NCBI GenBank assembly: GCA_020686985.1 | Contig: JAJEPU010000002.1 | Span: forward strand, 85,851 to 149,850 | Reading direction: 5' to 3' | DNA: 64,000 nt | From: Brotaphodocola catenula | GTDB lineage: Bacteria > Bacillota > Clostridia > Lachnospirales > Lachnospiraceae | Shown here: one piece after another, positions 1-8,899 of the stretch | How the letters are laid out: each line of letters opens with the position of its first letter | Numbering within the stretch: the stretch's first letter is position 1 | Translations under genes and position numbers: made by a program | Notes under the pieces: generated by a model | Database searches by the model: none | What the model was told of the DNA's origin: nothing | The model's input: the letters and a program-made list of their open reading frames with translations, nothing else

Positions 1-266
1 CCGGTTGTCTTTGCGAACGCACAGGCGATAATCGTCGCAACGCCGTAATCCGGTACGGAAGAACCACCAAGAGCAGCAACACCCAAGGACATCAGTGTGA
101 ATGTACCACCGATGTAGAGACCACTGTTCATATCACCGAGGATCAGTCCACACAGGAAACCGACGATAACTGGTCTTGCGTGTGTCAGTGACAATCCACG
201 ACGGTCAACGTTGATCTCAGCAGCCACCAGAACAAGCAGTATAATTTGTAAAGCGCTTAATTGCAT
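1..266 (-). CDS. PTS mannose/fructose/sorbose-family IIC component (partial)
   Basis: Only the first 88 codons lie in the window; the gene runs off the left edge. The N-terminus begins MQLSALQIILLVLVAAE and continues with Gly-rich hydrophobic stretches (GLILGDMNSGLYIGGTF), typical of the membrane IIC subunit of mannose-family PTS permeases, which moves the sugar across the membrane. The start at 264-266 is preceded by a GGGGGG-type ribosome site. It follows the IIB gene by 18 nt in the same direction, so the two are probably co-transcribed. The IID and IIA partners, if present, lie outside the window. The substrate cannot be told from this fragment. Confidence 0.85.
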   Translation of the reverse strand, partial: MQLSALQIILLVLVAAEINVDRRGLSLTHARPVIVGFLCGLILGDMNSGLYIGGTFTLMSLGVAALGGSSVPDYGVATIIACAFAKTT

Positions 267-284
267 AACAATTCCCCCCTTTTG

Positions 285-770
285 TTATTTCAGAAATTCA
301 TCCATCGAAATTTCTGCATCAGCAGGTACATACTGTGCATACATTTTGGTTCCACTTGCCTTTAACTTCTTGTAAGCCTCGATGTCATCCGGCTTTGCAA
401 AGGCTCTCTGGGAAATCTTCACAGCTTCCTCGCCCTCCGCAGGCTTTACAGTTCCGCCGACTACCAGCTCCGGAACCCTTACACCGATCTCGGTAAGTTT
501 AACCAGAGTTTCCGGCTTCTTGACCAGAACAAATACGGTGTGATCGTTGTACTTTCCGGCCTTGAAGTTGTTCAGTGCGGTCTCTTCAGTGATGATGGAG
601 ATTGCCATGCCGGTAGGTCTGGCAAGCTTCATACTCGCTTTGGTCAGCTCATTGTTGGCAACTGTGTCGTCGATGATCATGATGCGCTGTGCACCAGAAC
701 GACCAGCCCACTGTGTTGCCACAATGCCGTGAAGAAGACGGTTATCAATTCTTGCAAGTACAATACCCAT
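285..770 (-). CDS. PTS mannose/fructose/sorbose-family IIB component
   Basis: A 161-residue cytoplasmic phosphocarrier, the usual length for a stand-alone mannose-family IIB. It starts MGIVLARIDNRLLHGIV; His14 in RLLHG is at the position of the phosphorylated histidine that takes phosphate from IIA and gives it to the sugar at IIC. The ATG at 770 has an upstream AGGAGG-like site (minus-strand reading taggaggtaaat). It lies 9 nt after the regulator gene and 18 nt before IIC, giving one minus-strand operon of regulator, IIB and IIC. The sugar is unknown. Confidence 0.93.
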   Translation of the reverse strand: MGIVLARIDNRLLHGIVATQWAGRSGAQRIMIIDDTVANNELTKASMKLARPTGMAISIITEETALNNFKAGKYNDHTVFVLVKKPETLVKLTEIGVRVPELVVGGTVKPAEGEEAVKISQRAFAKPDDIEAYKKLKASGTKMYAQYVPADAEISMDEFLK

Positions 771-779
771 ATTTACCTC

Positions 780-3554
780 CTACTCGTCCTCGCGGACGAC
801 CGGGCTTTCTGCCTGCCCGGAAAGCTTATTTTTTGAATTCAGATGTATGTAATCGTAAATGTAAGCGATCTCACTCACAGGGAGAGCCACCCGGTAATGG
901 CGGGAGATATCCTGAAAGCTGTCTTTTACTTGTCCGATAAATTCAGCGTGTTTTTGTTCAAAATCTTCCAGATCCTGATAATTGTCGATCGGAGTTTTTG
1001 TGACCAGACGCTCTACCAGACAACACAGGTGGACGTAAAGCCCGATCATAATCCGCCCCGCAATCTTTCTTCCGGTGATCTTCTGGAGCCGTCCAACCGC
1101 CTGTTCCACCTCGTCTAAGAGTTTGTCAGGATTTAAAATGGTGATGGACTCCACAACATTTTGAAGGGAGAAGTTTTTTACCAGGTTCTGATTGAAAACT
1201 TCCATCTGTTCTTCATTCAGGTACTCGGAAAAAATGTTGGTCAGTTTTTCCGCGGAATTCATCGAGATGATGTCCTCCAATGAGATGAAAGGAATTCCTT
1301 CGATCTCCGGATTAAAGACCCCGATGATGCATTTTACATGGTACTGCTGGAAGATCTCATCGCGACTGCCGTTTTTCACCAGTCGATAATAATCGTAAGC
1401 CACAAATTTTAGAGGAATCACAGCCTCGGAAGTTTTTAAGATCAGTTCTTTCAACTTCTCGGTTGTGTCGATGCCGTTTTCTCCGCTGAAGATTATGGCA
1501 TCTTCCTTCTGCATATTGTGGATGATGCGATAGGTACAGATGTTGCTTTCACTGGCACGTTTCAGAATGTCTTCCAACTTTTGATTTCCACAGATGCCGA
1601 GACCGATGTCAACGGCGAGGGCAGTGGAAATGTTGTTGATGATGCCGATGTTTAAGTTTCTCAGACCACGCATCTGGCTGTGGATCTGCTCTAAAGACCC
1701 CATATCGACCAGAAGGATTACGTCCTGACAGGTGATAAATCGTTCAATGTGTTTTTCCAACAGACCGGTGATCTCATTCATTTGCATGTCGAGAGGCATG
1801 TCGATTGCGTCGAATACCTTTCTGCCGATGATCTGGTTGGCGGCGTCTGCAATGCTTGAAGCGGTTGCATAGCCGTGGCTTAGAATGATGCCGGCAGCGG
1901 AAAGTCCCTGAATCTTCTGATTCTGGTTTTTGATGTCCAGAAGCAGGAAGAGTTGGTTTAAACTATCTGTCTCAATGTCCAGATTCAGTTTGATTAAATT
2001 TACGATCCGGGAACAGATGACTGCCTCTTTTTCGAGGACGGTGCTGACTGTCTGAAACATTTCTTCGATCTCATCTCGGTTTTGCTTCATCCAGTTGTCA
2101 ATCAGATGGTCGCCATGAAGCTGAATGTAGAGGCAGCGGGCAAGCAGGTGACTGTATTTTTTAGAAAGACTGATGCCATACATCTCGCCCACATTTTCAA
2201 AGATCTGGTTGATCAACTGCTCGTAAGTGGAGATCTTGATGTTTACAAGTTTCTGTCCGTAGATCAGATAATCGTAGTAGTCATTTAGTTGTTTCCGGAA
2301 TTCACTCATCAGACCGTCAAAATTGATTGTGTCCTGACGGTAATCCTCAAAGACATCTAACATGATCTGGAAAAACTGTACGGTCTGTCCAAGTGAAGTA
2401 TCTCGACTGTAACTGTTTAAGTGGATCATCCGTTTGTCCTTGTCCTTGATTTCCAGCTTTAGGGAAGAGAGCATGTATTCCGGAAGGTGGTAGCTGTAAA
2501 TAGCGATTCCATCGTTGCTTTTTTCCAGATAAGCTCCGGCGCAACTGCTGGTAACGCAGGTTTTTAACTCGTCGATGTTGTTCTCGTAGGAAAATTCCAG
2601 CATACAGTGGAAGGCGTTCTGGCTGATGCTGACGTCGACTCCCATGCGCCGTCCCTCTGCTCTCAAAAAGGAAATCAGCATTTCCTCTTTTTCATCGGCG
2701 GTGCGTTCGTGTAACGTGGGAACAGGGATCACAATGGGGATCATCCGTGCAAGCGGTTTATAGAGTGTTTCTCCGGATGCTTTTGTCGTGGAGAACACCA
2801 GTCTTGCGTTCGATTCAAAAATATGTTCTTCATCGTGATAACTCTTGTACTGTCCCGAGATCAGGTAAAAATAAATCAGTTCCTGACCTGAAAATGGAAG
2901 GCGGTCAATCTCGTCAAAAAACAGGATACCGTCTTTGGCTTTTGCAAGCCAACCTTTTCCATCCGCTCCGCCACAGAGGGCAAGAGCAAATTTTTCTTCG
3001 TTCTGGGCGTATTCCGAGCAGTCTACGGAAATGTAGGGTGGAAGAGAGGTTGCCCCCGCTGTTCCAATGACCCGTTCGTTTACCGCGTATTCATACATCA
3101 GCCGGGAAAGAAAAGCCTTTCCAGTTCCGCCGGCGCCGTAAAACAGAGCCGGAAGACCGTTCGGCGGATATTTGATTGCCGCTTTGCACTGTTCGATACA
3201 AGAACTTAAACTCAGGTAATAGCCGATGGCTTTTTGAAAATCTCTTTTCTTTTCATCGCTTCGGCATTTACGCTGAAACTCGTCCATGCCGGAGAATACG
3301 CAGGTTTCCAGGGTGACCTGGGCTTCGCGTTCAACATTTTTTTTATGAAAAAAGTATACAGGGCGGGAGTTGACCTTGATGGCCCGCTCTTCTTTTACCA
3401 ACTCATTCAGATACTGACTGGCTAAGTTACGGGAAATATTCAGAGATTCGCTGATGTGATTCGCCGTAAAATATTTCAGATCTTTCAGAGTAAAACCCCG
3501 ACTTATTTTTTCCAAGTAAAGATATAATTCCTCTTTGGTGCTGAGCATGTACAT
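780..3554 (-). CDS. LevR-like PRD/EIIA transcriptional regulator with degenerate sigma-54 ATPase domain
   Basis: A 924-residue regulator expected to control the IIB-IIC genes that follow it. Visible domains are an N-terminal helix-turn-helix (about residues 20-70), an AAA+ ATPase with Walker A GAGGTGK (140-146) and Walker B ILFFDEI (210-216), a first PRD-like region, an EIIA-Man-like region (ILSHGYATASSIADAANQIIG) and a C-terminal PRD (MIGLYVHLCCLVERL). This is the architecture of LevR-type activators, whose PRD and EIIA histidines are phosphorylated by the PTS. The GAFTGA loop that contacts sigma-54 is not found between Walker A and Walker B; the stretch there reads LCGGADGKGWLAKAKDG. Function as a classical sigma-54 activator is therefore doubtful. 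The start is either M1 or M3; an AGGAG lies 4 nt before M1. Confidence 0.85.
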   Translation of the reverse strand: MYMLSTKEELYLYLEKISRGFTLKDLKYFTANHISESLNISRNLASQYLNELVKEERAIKVNSRPVYFFHKKNVEREAQVTLETCVFSGMDEFQRKCRSDEKKRDFQKAIGYYLSLSSCIEQCKAAIKYPPNGLPALFYGAGGTGKAFLSRLMYEYAVNERVIGTAGATSLPPYISVDCSEYAQNEEKFALALCGGADGKGWLAKAKDGILFFDEIDRLPFSGQELIYFYLISGQYKSYHDEEHIFESNARLVFSTTKASGETLYKPLARMIPIVIPVPTLHERTADEKEEMLISFLRAEGRRMGVDVSISQNAFHCMLEFSYENNIDELKTCVTSSCAGAYLEKSNDGIAIYSYHLPEYMLSSLKLEIKDKDKRMIHLNSYSRDTSLGQTVQFFQIMLDVFEDYRQDTINFDGLMSEFRKQLNDYYDYLIYGQKLVNIKISTYEQLINQIFENVGEMYGISLSKKYSHLLARCLYIQLHGDHLIDNWMKQNRDEIEEMFQTVSTVLEKEAVICSRIVNLIKLNLDIETDSLNQLFLLLDIKNQNQKIQGLSAAGIILSHGYATASSIADAANQIIGRKVFDAIDMPLDMQMNEITGLLEKHIERFITCQDVILLVDMGSLEQIHSQMRGLRNLNIGIINNISTALAVDIGLGICGNQKLEDILKRASESNICTYRIIHNMQKEDAIIFSGENGIDTTEKLKELILKTSEAVIPLKFVAYDYYRLVKNGSRDEIFQQYHVKCIIGVFNPEIEGIPFISLEDIISMNSAEKLTNIFSEYLNEEQMEVFNQNLVKNFSLQNVVESITILNPDKLLDEVEQAVGRLQKITGRKIAGRIMIGLYVHLCCLVERLVTKTPIDNYQDLEDFEQKHAEFIGQVKDSFQDISRHYRVALPVSEIAYIYDYIHLNSKNKLSGQAESPVVREDE

Positions 3555-3664
3555 GATTCTCCTGTTTGTAAATTTGAGCTTGTCTCTTCGCGCGTTTTCT
3601 TGTCTACCTGATTACAAGCATTATTATACAAAAAATCTTTTTTTAGGGAATAGGTTTTGGACGA

Positions 3665-3694
3665 TTTCGTCAGTTGAGAAAGGGTTTCGTCAGT
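3665..3694. promoter_or_regulatory. Tandem 10-bp direct repeat, possible operator
   Basis: TTTCGTCAGT occurs at 3665-3674 and again at 3685-3694, exactly 20 bp apart, or about two helical turns. It lies in the 337-bp gap between the divergently transcribed LevR-like regulator and the HAD phosphatase. The spacing suggests a dimeric or tandem protein-binding site. No -24/-12 sigma-54 promoter was seen in this gap. On the minus strand a TATAAT-like box lies near 3625, closer to the regulator. Confidence 0.35.
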
Positions 3695-3751
3695 AGAGGG
3701 GCAGAAAATGGGGGTGTGGGAGAAGAAAGCGAAGGGGGTTCGACACTAGGA

Positions 3752-3785
3752 TTGACACTTTTGTGAACAGGAAGTGTGGTATACT
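3752..3785 (+). promoter_or_regulatory. Candidate extended -10 promoter for the HAD phosphatase
   Basis: TGG followed by TATACT (3780-3785) gives an extended -10 element. A TTGACA at 3752-3757 is 22 bp upstream, too far for a normal spacer, so the extended -10 probably carries the promoter. The downstream gene starts at 3892 after a GAGGAGGAAAGG ribosome site. Confidence 0.35.
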
Positions 3786-3891
3786 GGAACTATGAGAAGT
3801 GGGGAGTTGGAGAATTGGACAGAAGAATATGAAACAGAAAAGTAACGGAAAAAACGTATTAGCTAGTGTATGAAATGAGGAGGAAAGGATT

Positions 3892-4725
3892 ATGCAAAGT
3901 GAGAAACAAGAGATTCGTCTGGTAGCCGTAGATTTGGATGGAACGATTCTTCATGAAGACAAGAGCATATCGGATTATACATTAAAGGTATTGAGAAATA
4001 TCGTGAAAAAAGGTGTGATCCTGGTGCCGGCGTCCGGTAGACCGCTCGAAGGAATGAAGAAGGCGGTGTTAAATCAGGTCGATGGCATCAAATATGCGAT
4101 CTGCTCCAATGGTGCAATGCTGATGGATGTGCCCGAGGAGAGATGCATCTGTGAAGCTGGAATTCCGACTGAAAAAGCGGTAGAAGCGCTTGCGTTTCTG
4201 GAGCAGTTTCCAACCGCGGTGTATGCACATACAGATCAGGGAACATTTCGGGAAGTGGGCTGGGAAAAGACCGGCTTATCAGAAAAATATCCCTATATAA
4301 AGTTTAGCGAAGGAAATGTCGAGAATCTGAGAGAGTTCTTGAAAACCAGTGGGGTGAAAGTGCTGAAAATGGGGGCATTTGCATTGGAAGATGGACTGGC
4401 ACAGAAGATTTTAGAGAAAGGAAGTCCGACTCCCGGAATTGTATTTTTGAGAACCGGAGACGGAATCGTGGAGGTGAATTCTGTCGATGCCTCGAAAGGA
4501 AATGCATTGTGTATACTTTGTAAAAAATTAAAAATAAGTATGGAAAATGTGCTCGCAATAGGCGATAATGAAAATGACATTTCGATGCTTCAGTCAGTCG
4601 GTGTTTCGGTTGCGATGGGAAATGCTGAGGAGGACGTGAAACAGGTCGCAAAGTATGTGACAGGCAACAATGAAGACGATGGAGCAGGGCATTTTCTGGA
4701 AGAGTGGGTGTTGAATCGAGATTGA
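3892..4725 (+). CDS. Cof-type HAD-superfamily phosphatase
   Basis: A 277-residue cytoplasmic phosphatase of the Cof/YidA (HAD-IIB) group. Motif I is VAVDLDGTIL with Asp14 and Asp16 as nucleophile and acid/base; the conserved lysine lies in VDASKGNAL and motif IV is AIGDNENDISML. Such enzymes dephosphorylate sugar phosphates or small metabolites, and substrate cannot be predicted from sequence. The start is supported by a GAGGAGGAAAGG site. It is divergent from the PTS regulator and 239 nt upstream of spoIIIAH, with no obvious shared role. A second Cof-type enzyme is encoded at 35312. Confidence 0.9.
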   Translation: MQSEKQEIRLVAVDLDGTILHEDKSISDYTLKVLRNIVKKGVILVPASGRPLEGMKKAVLNQVDGIKYAICSNGAMLMDVPEERCICEAGIPTEKAVEALAFLEQFPTAVYAHTDQGTFREVGWEKTGLSEKYPYIKFSEGNVENLREFLKTSGVKVLKMGAFALEDGLAQKILEKGSPTPGIVFLRTGDGIVEVNSVDASKGNALCILCKKLKISMENVLAIGDNENDISMLQSVGVSVAMGNAEEDVKQVAKYVTGNNEDDGAGHFLEEWVLNRD

Positions 4726-4964
4726 CTGTGATAAAATAATCCTATAAAAATTACGGTCACAAAGAATGGGAGTAGACAGGAGAAAGCCTTTACCTCTGGG
4801 TGGTTGCAGGCGGGGGGGGCTCCCGGATATGAAGGATTATGCGCCAAAGAAGAGCAAGAAAGATACAAAAAAATGAAAAATAGAAGAAAATAGGATTCGT
4901 CATAAAATAAAATCAATCGCATAGAATAAAAGTGTCAAGGCGGGTGGAATAAAGGAGTGGCGTC

Positions 4965-5795
4965 ATGAAGTTGAAAAAACCGGAAATACGTCCGCAGAAG
5001 GATGGGGACGGAAAAGTCAAACGAATGTTCCGCAGAAATCAGATGATTATCACGACACTTGCGATTATGATTGCGGCAGCCGGATACTTAAACTATGCGG
5101 GAAAGAAGGAACTTGAGGCAAGCACAGACAAAGGAAATCAGATCTATCAGGCGGGAAGTCTTGATATTTCAGACGAAGATCTGCTTGCAGAGAATCAACT
5201 TGCGGAGAATCAGCTGGCGGGGGACAAGAACGGGCAGAATGGCGACAATCTGCAACCGCAGGCGGAGGGAAGTCTTCTTCAGGCGGAAGCAGGGGGAGAG
5301 CAGACTGACGGAAGCGGAAATTCGGGTGCAGATACTGATACTGCGGGAACTCAGCTTGCCGAGATTGACAGCTGGGACGCGGAGGAGAGTGGACTTGAAA
5401 ATCCCGGGGAAGCCGTGCTCACAAGCGGAATCACGGTGTCAGACTACATAGCCGGAGTGCAGATGAACCGCGAGCAGATCCGTGCGAAGAACAAAGAGAC
5501 GCTCAACAGCATCATCAACAACGCCAATATCGCAGAATCGGCAAAGCAGGAAGCAATTCAGAATATGATTCAGATGACGGCGATTGCGGAGAAGGAAAAT
5601 GCGACGGAGACGCTTCTTCAGGCGAGAGGTTTTGCTGACCCGGTTGTGAGCATCACGGACGGCAAGGTGGATGTTGTGATCAATGCGCCGTCGATCACCG
5701 ACCAGCAGAGGGCGCAGATTGAGGACATTGTAAAGCGAAAGACGGAAGTTCCGGTTGATGGAATTGTGATTACGCTGATGAAGCTCGAAGAATAA
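4965..5795 (+). CDS. spoIIIAH: Stage III sporulation protein AH-like
   Basis: A 276-residue membrane-anchored protein. A short basic N-terminus (MFRRNQ) is followed by a single membrane segment at about residues 26-44 (IITTLAIMIAAAGYLNY), an acidic Glu/Gln-rich linker (60-145), and a C-terminal YscJ/FliF-like domain ending in VVINAPSITDQQRAQIEDIV. In spore formers SpoIIIAH spans the mother-cell membrane and pairs with forespore SpoIIQ in the feeding-tube channel. The usual spoIIIAA-AG genes are not upstream here; a HAD phosphatase is. It stands directly before the Asp23 gene, as is common in Lachnospiraceae. The start has an AAAGGAGTGG site. Confidence 0.88.
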   Translation: MKLKKPEIRPQKDGDGKVKRMFRRNQMIITTLAIMIAAAGYLNYAGKKELEASTDKGNQIYQAGSLDISDEDLLAENQLAENQLAGDKNGQNGDNLQPQAEGSLLQAEAGGEQTDGSGNSGADTDTAGTQLAEIDSWDAEESGLENPGEAVLTSGITVSDYIAGVQMNREQIRAKNKETLNSIINNANIAESAKQEAIQNMIQMTAIAEKENATETLLQARGFADPVVSITDGKVDVVINAPSITDQQRAQIEDIVKRKTEVPVDGIVITLMKLEE

Positions 5796-5840
5796 GCTGC
5801 TGTACAACTGTAATGGAGTAGGAGTTACAAAAAACAGCCC

Positions 5841-5869
5841 TTTGCAAAACTGCCGTCATTTGCTATAAT
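5841..5869 (+). promoter_or_regulatory. Sigma-A-type promoter upstream of the Asp23 gene
   Basis: TTTGCA (5841-5846), a 17-bp spacer and TATAAT (5864-5869), with TGC before the -10 as an extended element. The Asp23 gene starts at 5932 behind a GGAGGG site. Confidence 0.7.
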
Positions 5870-5931
5870 AACAGCAGAACGAAATGCAGAATATAGCTCT
5901 GAAATGGCGGAGCGATTGAGGAGGGATAACC

Positions 5932-6318
5932 GTGGCAGAAGTGGAAGGAAGAAATACTCACAAGGTATATGAGAAGGATAAAATCGGAGAGGTTCGCATC
6001 GCAGATGAGGTGGTTGCGATCATCGCAGGTCTGGCAGCGACAGAGGTAGAGGGTGTTGACTCGATGGCAGGCAACATCACGAATGAGCTTGTCGGAAAGC
6101 TCGGCATGAAGAACCTGTCAAAAGGTGTGAAGGTGGATGTGACTGAGGAGCATGTATCCGTAGACCTGTCCCTGAATCTGAAATATGGATACAACATTCC
6201 GGATGTCAGCGAGCGCGTGCAGGATCGTGTAAAGTCCGCGATTGAGAATATGACCGGTCTGACTGTTCTGGATGTCAATATTCGAATTGCAGGTGTGAAC
6301 TTGGCAGAGGAAAAGTAA
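5932..6318 (+). CDS. Asp23/Gls24 family envelope stress protein
   Basis: A 128-residue protein of the Asp23/Gls24 (DUF322) family. The hallmark segment runs from GEVRIADEVVAIIAGLAATEVEGV (about 19-42) to the C-terminal NVRIAGVNL-like end (VLDVNIRIAGVNL). Family members form filaments near the membrane and are linked to cell-wall stress; the exact role in Clostridia is unclear. The start is a GTG with GAGGAGGG 6 nt upstream. It lies between spoIIIAH and nusB, a conserved Clostridia arrangement, but here a minus-strand permease gene intervenes before nusB. Confidence 0.92.
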   Translation: MAEVEGRNTHKVYEKDKIGEVRIADEVVAIIAGLAATEVEGVDSMAGNITNELVGKLGMKNLSKGVKVDVTEEHVSVDLSLNLKYGYNIPDVSERVQDRVKSAIENMTGLTVLDVNIRIAGVNLAEEK

Positions 6319-6351
6319 GTTAAGAAAAAGTGAAAAAAGAGATTAAAAAAG

Positions 6352-6380
6352 AGGAGTCTGGCATTTATCAGGCTCCTTTT
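6352..6380 (+). terminator. Rho-independent terminator after the Asp23 gene
   Basis: AGGAGTCTG (6352-6360) pairs with CAGGCTCCT (6369-6377) around an 8-nt loop and is followed by TTT. It closes the spoIIIAH-Asp23 segment before the convergent permease gene. Confidence 0.75.
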
Positions 6381-6409
6381 ACAATGAATGAGATTGCCTC
6401 TCTTCTGAG

Positions 6410-6841
6410 CTATAAATGGAAAATCACAATCCCCGCGATTGCGATTCCGGCGCCGAGGAGTCTGCGCCATTCAAACGGAACCTTTTCCACGCCGAAAAGT
6501 CCAAAAAGTTCAATCCCGTAGGAGACGAGAATCTGAGTCACCACGATTGTGAGCGTTGCGCGGGCAGGACCGAGACGATCCATGCCTTTGACGACGCTCC
6601 AGGTGATAAATGCCCCGAGGACACCGCCGATCAGCAGGTACCAGGGGCGAATCTGAAAAAGAGAAGAGAACGGAGCACGGTCTCCAAATAACCAGAACAG
6701 AGCGCAGGTCGCAAGCGCCGTCAGCTGAACCCAGACGGCACAGAGCCAGACCCCGCTCTGTTTTGTCACTTCGGTGTTTAAGACACCCTGCAAGCTCATC
6801 AGTGCGCCAGAGAGAAGCGCAATCAAAAATCCCCACATCAC
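6410..6841 (-). CDS. DMT-superfamily permease of the YdcZ (DUF606) type
   Basis: A 143-residue integral membrane protein with about five hydrophobic helices (WGFLIALLSGALMSLQGVLN, LTALATCALFWLF, YLLIGGVLGAFITWSVV, LTIVVTQILVSYGIELF, LLGAGIAIAGIVIF). Short length and the LQGVLNTEVTKQSG motif match YdcZ/DUF606 half-size transporters of the drug/metabolite transporter superfamily. Substrate is unknown. Translation starts at either of two adjacent Met codons (6841 or 6838), after an AGGAGGTCTTTG site on the minus strand. It sits alone, convergent to the Asp23 gene and divergent from nusB, interrupting an otherwise conserved gene order. Confidence 0.85.
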   Translation of the reverse strand: MMWGFLIALLSGALMSLQGVLNTEVTKQSGVWLCAVWVQLTALATCALFWLFGDRAPFSSLFQIRPWYLLIGGVLGAFITWSVVKGMDRLGPARATLTIVVTQILVSYGIELFGLFGVEKVPFEWRRLLGAGIAIAGIVIFHL

Positions 6842-6977
6842 AAAGACCTCCTAATGGACTCCCAAAATACAGGAAATTAAAAAATATTGGAAAAATTGCG
6901 TCATTTATTTGCCAAATCAGGGAAAGAAACAGTAACAGTATGCGAAAATCAGGAAAATTTTATGCGAAAACCACCCA

Positions 6978-7006
6978 TTGAGTATCTGAAAAAAATGTGA
7001 TATGAT
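6978..7006 (+). promoter_or_regulatory. Promoter of the nusB-recN operon
   Basis: TTGAGT (6978-6983), a 17-bp spacer and TATGAT (7001-7006) with a TGA extended -10. Transcription would start near 7013, which rules out an upstream in-frame ATG at 7002 as the nusB start. Confidence 0.75.
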
Positions 7007-7049
7007 AATATCCAACTATGCAGATATTGTGCCAGGAGGAAAAGGAAGA

Positions 7050-7508
7050 ATGACCAGAAGAGAAATGCGGGAACACTGTTTTAAAATGTTATTTGGGGTA
7101 GATTTTTACCCGGCAGAGGAGACCGCAAAGCAGGTAGAACAGTATTTCGGTTCACCTGATGAGGATGATACAACAGCAGATGGAACCTTGGAGATCGTTC
7201 ACCAGGTGGAGATGGCAGACAAGGACAGAGAGTTCCTGATTGCCCGCGTGGAGGAGATCGCACCGATGATTCCACAGCTTGATGAGGAGATCAATAAAGT
7301 AGCTCAGGGATGGAACACAAAGCGTATGGGTCATGTGGAGCTGACGATTCTGCGTCAGGCAGTCTACGAGATGCGCTATGACAGCGATGTGCCGGATAAG
7401 GTGGCAATCAATGAGGCAGTTGAGCTTGCAAAGAAGTTCGGCGGAAATGATTCCCCGGCTTTCATCAATGGTGTGCTTGCAAGACTGGTGAAGGAACAGG
7501 CAAACTAA
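7050..7508 (+). CDS. nusB: Transcription antitermination factor NusB
   Basis: A 152-residue all-helical RNA-binding factor that with NusE (S10) supports antitermination in rRNA operons. The conserved opening [19 protein letters not shown] and the C-terminal block [34 protein letters not shown]...FINGVLARL are clear. The ATG at 7050 was chosen because it has an AGGAGGAAAAGG site upstream and lies downstream of the promoter; an in-frame ATG at 7002 lies within the -10 box. First gene of the long plus-strand operon ending with recN. Confidence 0.95.
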   Translation: MTRREMREHCFKMLFGVDFYPAEETAKQVEQYFGSPDEDDTTADGTLEIVHQVEMADKDREFLIARVEEIAPMIPQLDEEINKVAQGWNTKRMGHVELTILRQAVYEMRYDSDVPDKVAINEAVELAKKFGGNDSPAFINGVLARLVKEQAN

Positions 7509-7596
7509 GCGAACATCGTAAGGATAGCAAGTTTCAAAATAGCAGTTAGCAGTTTTGAAACTCTGAGACCGGAAGGAATAGCGAAGGGCGATTGAG

Positions 7597-8823
7597 ATGG
7601 CGAGTGTTTATTCGGTTGCACAGGTAAATTCTTATATCAAAAATATGTTCGCACAGGATTTTGTCATGAACAGAATCTCTGTTCGCGGAGAGATTTCCAA
7701 CTGCAAATACCATCCGTCCGGACACATCTATTTCACGATGAAGGACGAGAGCGGGACTCTGAAAGCTGTGATGTTTGCCGGACAGCGCAGAGGGCTTTCT
7801 TTCCGGCTGGAGGAAGGGCAGAGCGTGGTTGTGACCGGAGTCGTGGATGTATATGAGCGGGACGGGACGTATCAGCTGTATGCAAAGAAAATAGAACTCG
7901 ATGGGCGGGGCGATCTCTATGAGCGCTTCTGTCGTTTGCGTGAGGAATTGGAAGAGATGGGGATGTTTGCTGAAGAGTACAAACGCCCCATTCCGCGTTA
8001 CGCGCAGAAAATCGGGATTGTGACAGCGAGCACGGGTGCAGCGATTCGCGATATCATGAATATCACGGCGCGCAGAAATCCGTTTGTTCAGTTGATTCTC
8101 TATCCGGCTCTCGTGCAGGGAGATGGTGCGGTCGCGAGCATCTGCGCTGGCATCCGAACGCTCGACGAGATGAGACTTGATGTTTTGATTGTCGGGCGTG
8201 GAGGTGGTTCGATCGAAGATCTATGGGCATTCAATGAGGAGGAGGTCGCGAGAGCGATCTTTGAGTGTCAGACACCGGTGATCTCGGCAGTCGGTCATGA
8301 GACGGATGTGACGATCGCGGACTTTGTGGCAGATCTTCGCGCACCGACCCCGTCGGCAGCAGCAGAGCTTGCCGTATTTGACTGGAACCGTTTTGTAAGT
8401 GACTGTCAGACATATGAGAAATCCCTGGTGCGAGCAATGAGTCAGCGGATTCAGTACCGTCGAAATTATTTAAGTTGGTGTCAAACACGCCTTTTGGTGC
8501 AGGATCCGCACTTCAAACTTAGCGAAAAACGACGGAATCTTGCCGATATGGAAGGCAAATTAAACACGGCGATGGAAAAAAGACTCACTGAGGCGAAACA
8601 TCACCTTGCGCTCGCAAGTGGACGTCTTCAGGGACTCTCTCCGCTTGAGAAGATCAGCAAGGGCTTTGGTTTTCTGACTAATCAAAATGAGCATCGGATT
8701 GAGAGCGTTTCTGATGTCAAAGTGGGTGATCCGATCACAATCCGAATTCTTGATGGACGAGTTAAGGCGGTTGTCACCGAGATTAGTGAGGCCGCTGATG
8801 TGAATGATGTCAGGGAAATATAA
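7597..8823 (+). CDS. xseA: Exodeoxyribonuclease VII large subunit
   Basis: A 408-residue catalytic subunit of exonuclease VII, which degrades single-stranded DNA to oligonucleotides in both directions. It has an N-terminal OB fold (VRGEISNCKYHPSGHIYFTMKD, about 27-48) and the core segments GIVTASTGAAIRDI, VGRGGGSIEDLWAFNEE and SAVGHETDVTIADFVADLRAPTPSAAAEL. The C-terminal helical arm (about 270-350) binds the small subunits. Length and ends are normal. It precedes xseB by 76 nt. Confidence 0.96.
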   Translation: MASVYSVAQVNSYIKNMFAQDFVMNRISVRGEISNCKYHPSGHIYFTMKDESGTLKAVMFAGQRRGLSFRLEEGQSVVVTGVVDVYERDGTYQLYAKKIELDGRGDLYERFCRLREELEEMGMFAEEYKRPIPRYAQKIGIVTASTGAAIRDIMNITARRNPFVQLILYPALVQGDGAVASICAGIRTLDEMRLDVLIVGRGGGSIEDLWAFNEEEVARAIFECQTPVISAVGHETDVTIADFVADLRAPTPSAAAELAVFDWNRFVSDCQTYEKSLVRAMSQRIQYRRNYLSWCQTRLLVQDPHFKLSEKRRNLADMEGKLNTAMEKRLTEAKHHLALASGRLQGLSPLEKISKGFGFLTNQNEHRIESVSDVKVGDPITIRILDGRVKAVVTEISEAADVNDVREI

Positions 8824-8899
8824 AAAGCTCGATCAATGAGTGGAGTGAGACATGTGAGACACAGGTGATGAGGCAAGAAAGGGAGGCTTGGGAGGAAAG

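Noticed and set aside
4726..4964. Possible spoIIIAG tail upstream of spoIIIAH
   Set aside because: A short LYLWVVAGGGGS reading vaguely recalls the SpoIIIAG C-terminus, but the match is about ten residues and the following sequence does not fit.
7002..7049. Upstream ATG for nusB
   Set aside because: It overlaps the -10 box of the operon promoter, so it would not be in the mRNA.
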